This document shows, one piece after another, positions 16,144-25,335 of a stretch of 64,000 bases of DNA (position 1 is the stretch's first letter; each line of letters starts with the position of its first letter). Source of the DNA: Desmospora profundinema (GTDB lineage Bacteria; Bacillota; Bacilli; Thermoactinomycetales; DSM-45169); assembly GCF_031454155.1 (NCBI RefSeq), contig NZ_JAVDQG010000002.1, forward strand, positions 62,001 to 126,000, given 5' to 3'. Position numbers and translations under genes: made by a program. The notes beneath the pieces were generated by a model, which ran no database searches, was not told the origin of the DNA, and saw nothing but the letters and a program-made list of their open reading frames with translations.

Positions 16144-18555
16144 TTACAACTTCACCCGTTGCAGGCGTAATGCGTTAGAAACAACAGAGACAGAACTGAA
16201 CGCCATCGCGGCACCCGCCACCCAGGGAGCAAGAAACCCAAACGCCGCCACCGGAATGCCCAGGGTATTGTAGGCGAAAGCCCAAAACAGGTTTTGCCTG
16301 ATGTTGCGGATGGTTTTTTTACTCATAACAATGGCATCGGCGATGCTGGCCAGATCCCCTCGCATCAAGGTGATATCTCCTGTTTCCATGGCCACATCGG
16401 TGCCGGTGCCGATCGCCATCCCGATATCCGCCACCGCCAGGGCCGGCGCATCATTGATACCGTCACCCACCATGGCCACCTTGTGACCTTGTTGTTGCAA
16501 CTTCTGGATCTCATCCGCCTTTCCTTCGGGAAGCACCTCGGCAATGACATGATCAATCCCCGCTTGGCGGGCGATCGCTTTTGCCGTCCGTTCGTTGTCC
16601 CCGGTTACCAGGATGACGCGCAGCCCCATCTCTTTCAGACGGGATACCGCTTGCCGGGATGTTTCCTTCATGGTATCCGCGACAGCCACCAACCCGGCAT
16701 AGCTGCCGTCGATCGCCACCAACATCGCCGTTTTCCCCTCTTGCTCCAGCAATTCCATCTGTTTGAGCGCCTGATCGACATTCACATGATGCAAAGCCAT
16801 GAAACGACGGGTTCCAACCAGGACTTGACGACCCGCCACTGTCGCCTGGATGCCGTGACCGGGTATGGCTTCGAATGCTTCCGCTTCCGGCAGGTCCATG
16901 TCGTACCCTCGGATGCCGGCTACAATCGCTTCGGCCAGCGGATGTTCCGAAGGTTTCTCGGCGGCTCCCACCAATCGCAGGAAATCGGTTTTGTCCATGC
17001 CGCTGGGGAGAATGTCGGTTAATTCCGGTTTCCCTTTCGTAACCGTGCCTGTTTTATCCACGACGATCACATCCAGGCGATGGGTCGTTTCCAGGTGTTC
17101 TCCACCCTTAAACAGGACTCCCGCTTCTGCAGCGCGGCCGGATCCGGCCATGATCGAGGTGGGGGTAGCCAAGCCCAACGCACAGGGGCAGGCGATGACA
17201 AGTACGGCAATGGCGCTTTCCAGCGCCTGTGCAAAGTTCCCGGGAGTGACGAGGAGGTACCAAACCCCGAACGTAAGAATGGCGACTCCCACCACAATCG
17301 GTACAAAAATACCGGAGATTTTATCCACCAACCGTTGGATGGGGGGCTTGGAACCCTGGGCTTCTTCCACAACCCGGATGATCTGGGCCAACGCCGTCTC
17401 CCGCCCCACTTTTGTCGCTTTCACTTTTAAGGACCCGTTTTTATTGACCGTCGCACCGATCACCGTATCGCCCGCTGTTTTGTCCACAGGCATGCTTTCT
17501 CCGGTAAGCATCGACTCATCCACGGCGGAACGCCCTTCCATGACTTCCCCGTCCACCGGTACTTTTTCGCCGGGTTTCACCTGCACCACATCTCCCGGCA
17601 CCACTTCTTCGACAGGAATCTCCATTTCGTTGCCGTTTCGGATCACCGTGGCCGTTTTGGCCCGAAGCCCCATCAGTTTTTTGATAGCTTCCGATGATCG
17701 ACTTTTAGCCCGTGCTTCCAACAGTTTACCCAACAGAATCAACGTGATCAAGATGGCGCTGGTTTCAAAATACAGTTCCACCATCTGCCCAGGTGGTTGA
17801 TTGATCGATAGAAGCGAGAGGTAGACGCTGTAAAAATAAGCAGCCGAAGTACCCAAAGCGACTAACACATCCATGTTGGCGCTCTTGTTTTTCAGCGCTT
17901 TATAAGCCCCGACATAAAACGTCCATCCCACTACAAACTGTACCGGTGTGGCCAAAGCCATCTGAACCCAGGGGTTCATAAACGCATCCGGCAGCCAGAT
18001 GAAAGCCGTAAATTCAAAATGGCTCACCATCGCCCAGAGCAGAGGCAAGGACAACAGAATGGAGAACAGCAGCTTCCCTTTTTGATGTTCAAACTCCCGC
18101 TCTCTTTGATTTGTCTGCTCCGTCGTACGGTCCGATTTTTGCTCCGCCCGGTATCCCAGCGATTCCACTTTTTTAATGATGGTTGAGACCGCCGTCTCCG
18201 CCGGTGCGTATTCCACCGTAGCCGTTTCCAAAGCCAGATTGACGCGGGCGTTGAGGACGCCTTCCAGCCGATTCAGCCCCTTTTCGATCCGAGTCGAGCA
18301 AGCGGCACAAGTCATTCCCGAAAGTTCCAGTTCCACTTTTTCTTTGGTCACCCCAAAGCCCAAAGACTCGATTCTTTTCTCCACCTCATGAAGGGTTACT
18401 TGATCCGGGTCATAGGAGACACTGGTGTTCTCCAACGCCAGGTTAACATGGGCATCCATCACACCCGGTGTTTTTTTTAATCCTTTTTCGATTCGGACCG
18501 CGCAGGAAGCACAAGTCATCCCTTTGATTGAGAGGGTGGATTGTTTTGTACTCAC
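16144..18555 (-). CDS. copA: Copper-exporting P1B-type ATPase
   Basis: About 803 residues. Two N-terminal heavy-metal domains carry GMTCASC and GMTCAAC. The transmembrane metal site is [12 protein letters not shown] (CPC), the phosphorylation site DKTGTVTKG, the nucleotide-binding HP motif SEHPLAEAI, and the hinge [11 protein letters not shown]. This is the Cu+ exporter arrangement. The GTG at 18555 sits 8 bases behind GGGAGG; the longer frame runs through the ribosome site. It is preceded by copZ and the CsoR-controlled promoter. Confidence 0.96.
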   Translation of the reverse strand: MSTKQSTLSIKGMTCASCAVRIEKGLKKTPGVMDAHVNLALENTSVSYDPDQVTLHEVEKRIESLGFGVTKEKVELELSGMTCAACSTRIEKGLNRLEGVLNARVNLALETATVEYAPAETAVSTIIKKVESLGYRAEQKSDRTTEQTNQREREFEHQKGKLLFSILLSLPLLWAMVSHFEFTAFIWLPDAFMNPWVQMALATPVQFVVGWTFYVGAYKALKNKSANMDVLVALGTSAAYFYSVYLSLLSINQPPGQMVELYFETSAILITLILLGKLLEARAKSRSSEAIKKLMGLRAKTATVIRNGNEMEIPVEEVVPGDVVQVKPGEKVPVDGEVMEGRSAVDESMLTGESMPVDKTAGDTVIGATVNKNGSLKVKATKVGRETALAQIIRVVEEAQGSKPPIQRLVDKISGIFVPIVVGVAILTFGVWYLLVTPGNFAQALESAIAVLVIACPCALGLATPTSIMAGSGRAAEAGVLFKGGEHLETTHRLDVIVVDKTGTVTKGKPELTDILPSGMDKTDFLRLVGAAEKPSEHPLAEAIVAGIRGYDMDLPEAEAFEAIPGHGIQATVAGRQVLVGTRRFMALHHVNVDQALKQMELLEQEGKTAMLVAIDGSYAGLVAVADTMKETSRQAVSRLKEMGLRVILVTGDNERTAKAIARQAGIDHVIAEVLPEGKADEIQKLQQQGHKVAMVGDGINDAPALAVADIGMAIGTGTDVAMETGDITLMRGDLASIADAIVMSKKTIRNIRQNLFWAFAYNTLGIPVAAFGFLAPWVAGAAMAFSSVSVVSNALRLQRVKL

Positions 18556-18651
18556 TTTAGACACCTCCCGAAATCATACGGGCCAGGGGTATATAGGAGA
18601 ACAAAGACATCGCGCCAATTTCTGGCGCGATCGCCTCCGTCCCCCATGTAT

Positions 18652-18858
18652 TCACGCGACATCATACCCCTGATCTTCGATGGTCTCCGTGATTTTCCCC
18701 AGGGAAACGCGCTGTGAATCAAATGCGACATCCACTTTCCCTTCCTGCAAATGAACCTCCACCTGTTTCACACCATCCAATTTGCCGATGTTGTCTTTAA
18801 TCGCTCGAACACAATGATCACAAGACATCCCTTTCACCGTCAGCGTCGCTTTTTCCAC
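18652..18858 (-). CDS. copZ: Copper chaperone CopZ
   Basis: 68 residues, the standard length for CopZ. KGMSCDHCVRAIK holds the Cu+-binding MxCxxC site. The GTG at 18858 is 9 bases behind GGAGGAGG and gives the usual N-terminus; the ATG six codons upstream lies inside the ribosome site. It delivers Cu+ to CopA, encoded next. The first gene downstream of the CsoR operator. Confidence 0.95.
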   Translation of the reverse strand: MEKATLTVKGMSCDHCVRAIKDNIGKLDGVKQVEVHLQEGKVDVAFDSQRVSLGKITETIEDQGYDVA

Positions 18859-18901
18859 CCCTGATTCCTCCTCCATCGGTTATATATGCCGTTTCGCGAT
18901 C

Positions 18902-18930
18902 ATTATACTATACCCCCCTAGGGTATGCAA
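18902..18930 (-). promoter_or_regulatory. copZ-copA promoter with embedded CsoR operator
   Basis: Minus-strand -35 TTGCAT (18925-18930) and -10 TATAAT (18902-18907) are separated by 17 bases. The spacer carries the CsoR-type operator, TACCCCCCTAGGGTA on the plus strand, within 18910-18926. Binding of apo-CsoR would cover the promoter; Cu+ would release it. Confidence 0.88.
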
Positions 18931-18960
18931 GGGGGTTTTTCGACCAACATTTCGACCTTT

Positions 18961-19296
18961 TCACCTCATCAGTTTGGAAACGGTTTTCAAGAATTCGGCT
19001 GTCACTTCCCGATCTCCTTCTTTTAGACGTTCCATCACACATGTGTTGATATGGCTTTCCAAAAGCAATCGGGAAACCGAATGAAGTGCCGATTGCACGG
19101 CGGACATCTGGTTCAGAATGTCGTCACAGTAGACGTCCCGTTCAATCATGCTTCGCACTCCCTTGACTTGCCCTTCGATCCGATTCATTCGCCGAATGAG
19201 GTTATCCTTTAACGGATCGGGAATTCTTCCTTCGTGTTGATCGCTGCATTCCTGTTCCACGGCGGTGTTTTTACCCTCGTTCTCCGTTTCTTTCAT
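18961..19296 (-). CDS. csoR: Copper-sensing repressor CsoR
   Basis: 111 residues of the CsoR/RcnR all-helical family. The Cu+ ligands are present in the expected spacing: Cys in DVYCDDIL, then His and Cys in ESHINTC. RMNRIEGQVKGV forms the basic DNA-contact helix. It has a 30-residue acidic N-terminal extension containing one further cysteine (EQECSDQ). An -10-like TATAAT lies upstream at about 19354-19359 (minus strand). Confidence 0.94.
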   Translation of the reverse strand: MKETENEGKNTAVEQECSDQHEGRIPDPLKDNLIRRMNRIEGQVKGVRSMIERDVYCDDILNQMSAVQSALHSVSRLLLESHINTCVMERLKEGDREVTAEFLKTVSKLMR

Positions 19297-19600
19297 GGGT
19301 TTGCCCCCCCACCTTGATCATCGCTCCGTTCCCGGCCATCCGGAGCCTTTCCATTATACTATACACCGGTAATGTATTTTCATTCAAGGTAGAGAACGGA
19401 ATGGGATCCCGAAAGGCAACGTACCTCATAAACAACTTCCATCCTTATTTTCCAACTTCGGAGGTCCCGTTCACGTGCAAACCGCAAATGGGACAGTGAT
19501 TCCACTGCGCTTCCAGCTCACCATAAACCCCGTAGTATGATGATACTTCTTCGATGTGAGGATTCTGTGAAGACACGGCCCTTCCTTTCAATCAAAAAAA
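19297..19600. other. Intergenic region between csoR and the alanine symporter
   Basis: Holds the csoR promoter (same CATTATACTATAC string as at copZ, but no clear CsoR operator). A weak 43-codon minus-strand frame with a CPICG motif (19445-19576) is discussed under findings. Confidence 0.5.
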
Positions 19601-19631
19601 CCGCTCAACCGATTCTTCATCGGTTGAGCGG
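19601..19631 (-). terminator. Terminator of the sodium:alanine symporter gene
   Basis: Perfect 13-bp stem (19601-19613 with 19619-19631), 5-base loop, then seven T on the minus strand. Confidence 0.92.
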
Positions 19632-19678
19632 TGCCTTTTCTCTACAGCGAGAATTTCATACAAGCGGAAATTCTCTTA

Positions 19679-21100
19679 TCATGCACTTTTTTCTTCTTTT
19701 GTCGGCTGTTTATCCCAGGACTCGACTCCCTTGAGCCCTTCAATGCTGTCCGCATAAAATACGGGATCTTTCCCTTGTTTTCGTTGCTCGAGATAATCTT
19801 TCAGCGCAGCAAACGCAAATTTTCCGATGAGCATAATGGCAATCAAGTTCGTCAACGCCATGAGCGCCATCGCTAAGTCAGCCAAACTCCACACCACATC
19901 CAAGCTTGCTACCGCTCCAAACACAATCATGCCGAGAGCAAGAACACGATAGGTGAACAGCGTAACCGGACTTTTGTTAATAAAGCCGATGTTCGCTTCT
20001 CCATAATAGTAGCTGCCGATGATGGAGCTGAATGCGAAGGTGAAGATGGCGATAGCCAAGAAAACGCTGGCCCATGCCCCAAAATGATCGCCCATGGCAG
20101 TCTGGGTCAGATCAATACCCGTCAACTCTGCGGATGGTACGGCCCCGGAAGACAGAATGATAAAGGCCGTTGCGGTACAAACGAGCAAGGTGTCGAAGAA
20201 CACACCAAGCGCCTGGATAAACCCTTGTTTCACAGGATGAGAAACCGTTGCCGTTGCAGCCGCTACGGGAGCGCTCCCCATCCCCGCTTCATTGGAGAAC
20301 AAACCGCGCTTGACCCCCATCATGATGGCGGCACCGATCCCGCCACCAACCACTTGCTCCAAACCGAATGCGCTCTTGACGATCAAAGTCAGTACAGCAG
20401 GAATTTGAGAAATATTCATAACAGCTACATAGAAAGCCAGCAGGATGTAAAATAAAGCCATGAGCGGAACGATAATTTCCGAAAAACGGGCGATTCGTGT
20501 AATGCCGCCGAAAATGATGATACCCGCAAACGTTGCCAGCACAATTCCCATGATCATGGGGTTTAATTCAAATGAGTTGTTGAACGCACTTGCAATCGTA
20601 TTGCTTTGAACGGAGTTAAACGTCAATCCGAAACTGAGAATAATGGTAAAAGCGAAAATCATACTCAACCATTTGGCACCCAATTGCTTTTGAATGTAGT
20701 AACCGGGCCCGCCTTTGAAACCAACATTATCCTTTACCTTATAGATCTGGGCCAGAGTGCTTTCCACAAATGCGGTCGCTCCACCCAGCACCGCCACCAC
20801 CCACATCCAAAACACAGCGCCGGGACCCCCTGCTGCGATCGCCGTCGCAACTCCCGCAACATTACCCGTTCCGATCCGGGTAGCGGCACCGATGAAAAAC
20901 GCTTGTAAGGAAGAAACTTGTTTGCTTCCATCAGGTGAACGGGTTTGTCGATCTTTTAAAACGAGGAACATCTCTTTCAGATGACGAATCTGAACAAATC
21001 CCGTTTTCACGGTAAAATACACGCCTAAGCCGATGAGAAGAGCAATTAAGATATAAGACCAAAGAATATCATTGGCAGTACCGAGGAAAGATTCGAACAA
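19679..21100 (-). CDS. Sodium:alanine (AGCS family) amino acid symporter
   Basis: About 473 residues, 11-12 membrane helices. Family blocks: GTGNVAGVATAIAAGGPGAVFWMW early, KRGLFSNEAGMGSAP in the middle, and GSYYYGEANIGF late. These are the AGCS signatures for Na+-coupled alanine or glycine uptake. Start: a TTG at 21100 lies 9 bases behind AAAGGAGAG; longer frames would run through that ribosome site. Monocistronic, with its own terminator. Palindromic sequences upstream at 21193-21232 may be its operator. The C-terminal tail is lysine/glutamate rich and cytosolic. Confidence 0.92.
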   Translation of the reverse strand: MFESFLGTANDILWSYILIALLIGLGVYFTVKTGFVQIRHLKEMFLVLKDRQTRSPDGSKQVSSLQAFFIGAATRIGTGNVAGVATAIAAGGPGAVFWMWVVAVLGGATAFVESTLAQIYKVKDNVGFKGGPGYYIQKQLGAKWLSMIFAFTIILSFGLTFNSVQSNTIASAFNNSFELNPMIMGIVLATFAGIIIFGGITRIARFSEIIVPLMALFYILLAFYVAVMNISQIPAVLTLIVKSAFGLEQVVGGGIGAAIMMGVKRGLFSNEAGMGSAPVAAATATVSHPVKQGFIQALGVFFDTLLVCTATAFIILSSGAVPSAELTGIDLTQTAMGDHFGAWASVFLAIAIFTFAFSSIIGSYYYGEANIGFINKSPVTLFTYRVLALGMIVFGAVASLDVVWSLADLAMALMALTNLIAIMLIGKFAFAALKDYLEQRKQGKDPVFYADSIEGLKGVESWDKQPTKEEKSA

Positions 21101-21192
21101 TTGACAACTCTCCTTTATTGACAAGTTTACCTTACGATAAGATTGTGCCTGGAAAACGGTTTCAAGTCTACAGGTAATAAATTGAAAGATTT

Positions 21193-21232
21193 ATATAACA
21201 CCAGTTATATCGGTATAAATGCGTATAATACC
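21193..21232 (-). promoter_or_regulatory. Palindromic sites upstream of the alanine symporter
   Basis: A perfect 7-bp inverted repeat ATATAAC-ACCA-GTTATAT (21193-21210) is followed by a 21-base imperfect palindrome with GGTAT/ATACC ends (21212-21232). Both are in AT-rich DNA about 100 bases before the start; likely operator and promoter elements. Confidence 0.4.
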
Positions 21233-21582
21233 AAATCATTAAGATGCAATTTCAGTGGAATGAGTAGAGATTGCCAGAGATTCGTTCACAACTTCCTCAC
21301 CATTATCGGATAGTCACTCGTGTTATTCCATAAAATGGTTATTATCCATTTTGCCGAGAAAAATAAAAATAAACATTTCCGTTTTTTTATCTTCCCAACC
21401 ACTCCGTCATCCGTAGGATTGGAAAAAGAGGTCTCCTTTTCCTTAAAAGGATCTGTGATACCATGGTTCGCGATCGTCCCGAAAAGAGGGGTGGAATGGA
21501 AGAGTGCAACGGTTGCTTTACTAACTCCCGGCTTGTCTTATATGATGAAGAAACCACATCACATTTTTTTATGGAGCAGACT
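21233..21582. other. AT-rich intergenic region
   Basis: No supported gene. Short inverted repeats AAAATGG/CCATTTT (21332-21352) and TCCTTTT/AAAAGGA (21434-21451) could be hairpins in the leader of the VTT-domain gene. Small open frames here look random. Confidence 0.4.
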
Positions 21583-22149
21583 ATGACGGAAAGTTTTATT
21601 CAGTGGCTGGAAGAATGGGGCGTATGGGCCGCACCAGCCAGTATTGCAGTCAACGCGGGGGTCAATGTGATCGGATTTATCCCCAGTGTGTTTGTCACAG
21701 GCGCCAATGTCTGGATCTGGGGACCTTTTTGGGGGTTTTGGCTCTCCTGGGCAGGGGAAGTGCTGGGGGCGGCAATCGCTTTTTTTCTGTTCCGCAAAGG
21801 AATTCGCCGCTGGCAACGACGGCGGAACAAACCGGATTGGCGATGGATTCGCAACCTCAACCGCTGGCCTCCCGGCAGGCAGTTCGCATCCATCCTGCTG
21901 GCTCGCATCGCCCCCATGGTACCTTCAGGCGCCGTCAATCTCCTGGGAGCTTTCACCCGCATTCGATTTGAACTTTTTCTTCTGGCGACCATGATCGGCA
22001 AAATCCCCTCGATTGCTTTGGAAGTGTTGGTCAGCTATGACGTCATGCATTTCCAGGAAAACGCCTTTCGTCTCGTTACTATATTGACCATGCTGCTTCT
22101 GGGATGGTGGATCTGGCGGTCCTGGAATCGACAGCGGGAGAGCGAGTGA
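21583..22149 (+). CDS. TVP38/TMEM64 (VTT/SNARE-associated) family membrane protein
   Basis: About 188 residues with five to six hydrophobic segments. GFIPSVFVTGANVWIWGP, GEVLGAAIAFFLFRKG and LLARIAPMVPSGAVNLLGA match the conserved VTT-domain pattern (two re-entrant G-x-x-P loops and an R-x-x-P element). The family includes DedA-like proteins suspected to move lipids. The ATG at 21583 follows GGAG; a longer in-frame extension has no typical sequence. Substrate unknown. Confidence 0.8.
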   Translation: MTESFIQWLEEWGVWAAPASIAVNAGVNVIGFIPSVFVTGANVWIWGPFWGFWLSWAGEVLGAAIAFFLFRKGIRRWQRRRNKPDWRWIRNLNRWPPGRQFASILLARIAPMVPSGAVNLLGAFTRIRFELFLLATMIGKIPSIALEVLVSYDVMHFQENAFRLVTILTMLLLGWWIWRSWNRQRESE

Positions 22150-22264
22150 AAATGGAAGGAGAGAAAATGAATGGGATCAAAACAATCGTTTTTTGAACAA
22201 TTTTACATCCGAAGAGGTTTTGGCATCGTCGCCCAAAAACCTGCATAACCCCGCAAAGCAAACG

Positions 22265-22290
22265 GGAGCCCGGGCTATCAGCCGGGCTCC
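22265..22290 (-). terminator. Hairpin after bluB
   Basis: Ten-base GC-rich stem with one bulge (arms 22265-22275 and 22281-22290). Nearly the same stem sequence occurs at 23151-23178 after ung. Confidence 0.65.
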
Positions 22291-22335
22291 TGAGACGATC
22301 GATAAAATTTCTCCTATATCCCCATGCTCCCATTT

Positions 22336-23001
22336 TTAATTTTCCATATAAAATGGTTGTCCCCACCGATCTTTAAATACAAGGGTTGACAGCTTGGTGC
22401 GGGATTTCCATCCCACTTCCTGCAACATCGGCTGTTCTCGAAATTCCACGGGATAACCGATACACAGATAGGCTATCAGCTTTACTCGGTTTGGGAGCCC
22501 CAAGAGTTTCTCCGCTTTTTCCGGGTCCAGAATACTGACCCAGCCCACCCCGATTCCTTCTGCCCGTGCTGCCAGCCATAAATTCTGCACGGCAAGGCAT
22601 GTACTGTATAGATCCATTTCAGGCATTTGTCCTTGACCGAATTGAAAAGACGCATCTCTTCCCCGATCACAGGTAACAGCCAGGTTAAAAGGGGCTTCCA
22701 AGATTCCTTCCAACTTTAAACGCTTATATAATTTCTGTCGTTTATCTTGAGAAAGTTTTGCCACTTCCTCTCGGTTTGCCTCCTGAAACAGTTCCCTGAT
22801 TTGATTTCGAATCGTGTAAGATCGAATCACGATGAAGTTCCAAGGTTGTTTAAACCCTACGGAAGGGGCGTGGTGAGCAGCCTCTAGAATCCGTGTCAGC
22901 TTATCCACTGGTACCGGATCAGAACGAAAGTGACGAATATCGCGACGTGCCCGGATCACCCGGTATAATACTTCCTTCTCCTCTGTTGTGAAATGTTCCA
23001 T
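22336..23001 (-). CDS. bluB: 5,6-dimethylbenzimidazole synthase
   Basis: About 221 residues of the nitroreductase fold, matching BluB: RARRDIRHFRSDPVP, AAHHAPSVGFKQPWNF, then GQMPEMDLYSTCLAVQNLWLAA and GVGWVSILDP. BluB breaks down FMNH2 with oxygen to make the lower ligand of cobalamin. The ATG at 23001 has AAAGGGG upstream. No other cobalamin gene is nearby and I see no cobalamin riboswitch signature upstream. In an orphan position it may serve B12 salvage or remodelling. Confidence 0.88.
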   Translation of the reverse strand: MEHFTTEEKEVLYRVIRARRDIRHFRSDPVPVDKLTRILEAAHHAPSVGFKQPWNFIVIRSYTIRNQIRELFQEANREEVAKLSQDKRQKLYKRLKLEGILEAPFNLAVTCDRGRDASFQFGQGQMPEMDLYSTCLAVQNLWLAARAEGIGVGWVSILDPEKAEKLLGLPNRVKLIAYLCIGYPVEFREQPMLQEVGWKSRTKLSTLVFKDRWGQPFYMEN

Positions 23002-23150
23002 TTCTGTTACCCCTTTACTTATAGGGTACGGTAACCCCACCTTGACTTTGTGTGATGTCCAGCTTAAATGGAAATCAGACAAAGGGATCGACAAACAATA
23101 TTATCAATGGTATCCGACAAAAATAAAAAGAAGAACGGAAGTTGAACCTT

Positions 23151-23178
23151 AGGAGCCCGGCTGATTTGCCGGGCTCCT
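23151..23178 (-). terminator. Terminator after ung
   Basis: Perfect 11-bp stem (23151-23161 with 23168-23178), loop TGATTT. Located 31 bases beyond the ung stop. Confidence 0.75.
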
Positions 23179-23208
23179 GTTTGTTGAGGAGACTCCCTGT
23201 CGTCATGG

Positions 23209-23886
23209 TTATGAATCGGTGATCCGCCAATCGACCTCCGGCTGCCCGGTTTCGCGCAGGGCTTGGTTGATCCTGGAGAACGGCCGGCTGCCAAAAAACC
23301 CCCGTTTGGCTGACAAAGGGGAGGGATGAGCTGATTCGACGATGATATGTTTCCCCGTGTCGATCCACTTCTTTTTCTTTTTGGCGTAGTTCCCCCACAA
23401 AACGAAAACCACCGGCTCCGATTTCTCATTCACTGCTCGGATCACCCCATCGGTAAACCGTTCCCATCCTTTATTCTTGTGGGAATTGGGCTGATGGGCG
23501 CGAACCGTCAATACGGCATTGAGCATCAAAACCCCTTGTTGAGCCCAAGGGACCAAATATCCGTTTTTAGGCGGGGCGTATCCCAAATCATCCTGCAATT
23601 CTTTAAACATATTTCGCAACGATGGCGGATGGGCTACTTCTGGACGAACGGAAAATGAAAGGCCATGGGCTTGTCCGTCGTTATGATAGGGATCTTGCCC
23701 CAACAACAGTACTCTCACTTGTTGATAGGGGGTCCATTCCAAAGCGGAAAATAGATCGGATTCCGGCGGATACACCACGTGCCTGCTCCGCTCCTCCTCT
23801 AAAAACATCTTCAATTCTTGTAGATACGGCTGCTTCAGTTCCGCTTCCAGCACATGGGGCCAATCATTGGGCAACGAAAATGCCAT
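23209..23886 (-). CDS. ung: Uracil-DNA glycosylase (family 1)
   Basis: 225 residues. GQDPYHNDGQAHGLSFSV contains the catalytic Asp water-activating loop; VLMLNAVLTVRAHQPNSH and ESAHPSPLSAKRGFFGSRPF carry the uracil-recognition and leucine/His loop residues (HPSPLS with catalytic His). Removes uracil from DNA in the cytosol. Length and all motifs are normal. ATG at 23886 with a GGAGGGG-like site upstream. Single-gene unit. Confidence 0.95.
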   Translation of the reverse strand: MAFSLPNDWPHVLEAELKQPYLQELKMFLEEERSRHVVYPPESDLFSALEWTPYQQVRVLLLGQDPYHNDGQAHGLSFSVRPEVAHPPSLRNMFKELQDDLGYAPPKNGYLVPWAQQGVLMLNAVLTVRAHQPNSHKNKGWERFTDGVIRAVNEKSEPVVFVLWGNYAKKKKKWIDTGKHIIVESAHPSPLSAKRGFFGSRPFSRINQALRETGQPEVDWRITDS

Positions 23887-24019
23887 TTCTTTCCCCTCCG
23901 CTCCACTCTGAGATGATGAACGTAATCGTCGAACTTCTGTTCGTTATTCAGGATACATTAGTTTTCCAATTTTGTGTACGGGTTCCCCGAATATTTTTTT
24001 AGAACCATCAACAAAAATC

Positions 24020-24049
24020 AAAAAGGCGACCCTTTATGGCCGCCTTTTT
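24020..24049 (-). terminator. Terminator of odhAB
   Basis: Nine-base-pair stem (24020-24028 with 24041-24049) with A/T tails on both sides, 8 bases after the odhB stop. Confidence 0.85.
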
Positions 24050-24057
24050 GGGGCGAA

Positions 24058-25335
24058 TCAGCCTTCCAGTAACAACACCTCGGGATCTTCCAGCATCTCC
24101 TTGATCCGAACCAGAAAGCCAACCGCTTCTTTGCCGTCGATAATGCGATGATCATAGGAAAGAGCGATGTACATCATCGGGCGGCTTTCGATGGTTCCAT
24201 CCGGAAGCGTGACCGGGCGTTGTTGAATCTTGTGCATGCCCAGAATCCCCACTTGCGGGGCGTTCAGAATCGGTGTGGACAGGAGTGAACCGAAGATCCC
24301 GCCGTTGGTGATGGTAAACGTCCCTCCGGTCAAATCGTTTAAGGAAAGGGCGTTTTCTCTGGCTTTTTTCGCCAGGGAAGCGATCTCTTTCTCGATTCCG
24401 GCAAAACTCTTCCGATCCGCGTCACGAACCACGGGTACCACCAAGCCGTCATCCGTGGAGACGGCGATCCCGATGTCGTAATACTTCTTGATCAGAAGTT
24501 CTTCTCCCTGGATTTCAGCGTTGACCAAGGGGTAGGCCTTCAACGCTCCGATCACCGCTTTGGTGAAAAAGGACATAAAGCCCAGATTCACATCATGCTG
24601 CTCTCGGAAAGATTCCTTGCGGCGACGGCGAACTTCCATGACCGCCGTCATGTCCACCTCGTTAAAGGTGGTCAACATCGCGGCGTTCTGCTGGGCCTGT
24701 ACCAATCGATTGGCGATGGTTTGGCGGCGGCGGGTCATCCGAACGCGTTCCACCGGTTTGGCAGGGTCATCTGCCGGCCGCTTACTGTCACCGGCTTTCG
24801 CCTGTTGGGGAAGCTTTCGCTCATCGGACGGGGCAGGAGCAGGTTTGGTTTCCGGCTGTTTTCCATGAGCGTCCACATCTTCTGTCGTAATCCGGCCCAT
24901 GGGATCTCGTCCGCTTACTTTGGAGAGGTCGATGCCCCGCTCACGGGCGCGTTTACGGGCGGCGGGAGTAGCCCAGGAAGAATCACCGTTGTCTGTTTCA
25001 CCAGTTTCCTCTCCCCGGGGATCAATAGCATCGACCGCTTCCCCGACGGGCGATGCCTCCTCCGCTTTCTCACCGGATGCGCCGTCGGCACCTGCTTCAG
25101 CACCTTCGGCCAAAAGAGCGATCACTTCCCCCACTTCCACGGTGTCGCCTTCCTGTTTCTTGATCTTTCTCAGGACACCGGCATGTTCCGCCTGGATCTC
25201 CAGGCTCACTTTATCGGTGTCCAGTTCTAACAGTACATCGCCTTCCTCTACCGAGTCCCCTTCACTCTTGACCCAGTTGGCGATGGTCCCTTCCGTAATG
25301 GACTCCGCCAATTCCGGCACTTTCACTTCAATCAC
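24058..25335 (-). CDS. odhB: 2-oxoglutarate dehydrogenase E2 (dihydrolipoyl succinyltransferase)
   Basis: About 425 residues. N-terminal lipoyl domain with [12 protein letters not shown] (lipoyl-Lys in DKV), an acidic/Ala-rich linker (residues ~85-130), and a peripheral-subunit-binding domain ([16 protein letters not shown]...GRITTEDV). The catalytic acyltransferase domain ends with [16 protein letters not shown], containing the catalytic His and Asp. The GTG start at 25335 overlaps the odhA stop by 8 bases and has GGGAGGG upstream. Transfers succinyl groups to CoA in the TCA cycle. Confidence 0.95.
   Translation of the reverse strand: MIEVKVPELAESITEGTIANWVKSEGDSVEEGDVLLELDTDKVSLEIQAEHAGVLRKIKKQEGDTVEVGEVIALLAEGAEAGADGASGEKAEEASPVGEAVDAIDPRGEETGETDNGDSSWATPAARKRARERGIDLSKVSGRDPMGRITTEDVDAHGKQPETKPAPAPSDERKLPQQAKAGDSKRPADDPAKPVERVRMTRRRQTIANRLVQAQQNAAMLTTFNEVDMTAVMEVRRRRKESFREQHDVNLGFMSFFTKAVIGALKAYPLVNAEIQGEELLIKKYYDIGIAVSTDDGLVVPVVRDADRKSFAGIEKEIASLAKKARENALSLNDLTGGTFTITNGGIFGSLLSTPILNAPQVGILGMHKIQQRPVTLPDGTIESRPMMYIALSYDHRIIDGKEAVGFLVRIKEMLEDPEVLLLEG

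Noticed and set aside
21320-21586. 88-codon plus-strand frame before the VTT-domain gene
   Set aside because: AT-rich leader without a ribosome site; residues look random.
23002-23150. Cobalamin riboswitch upstream of bluB
   Set aside because: Looked for the GCCACTG box and surrounding stems; not found.
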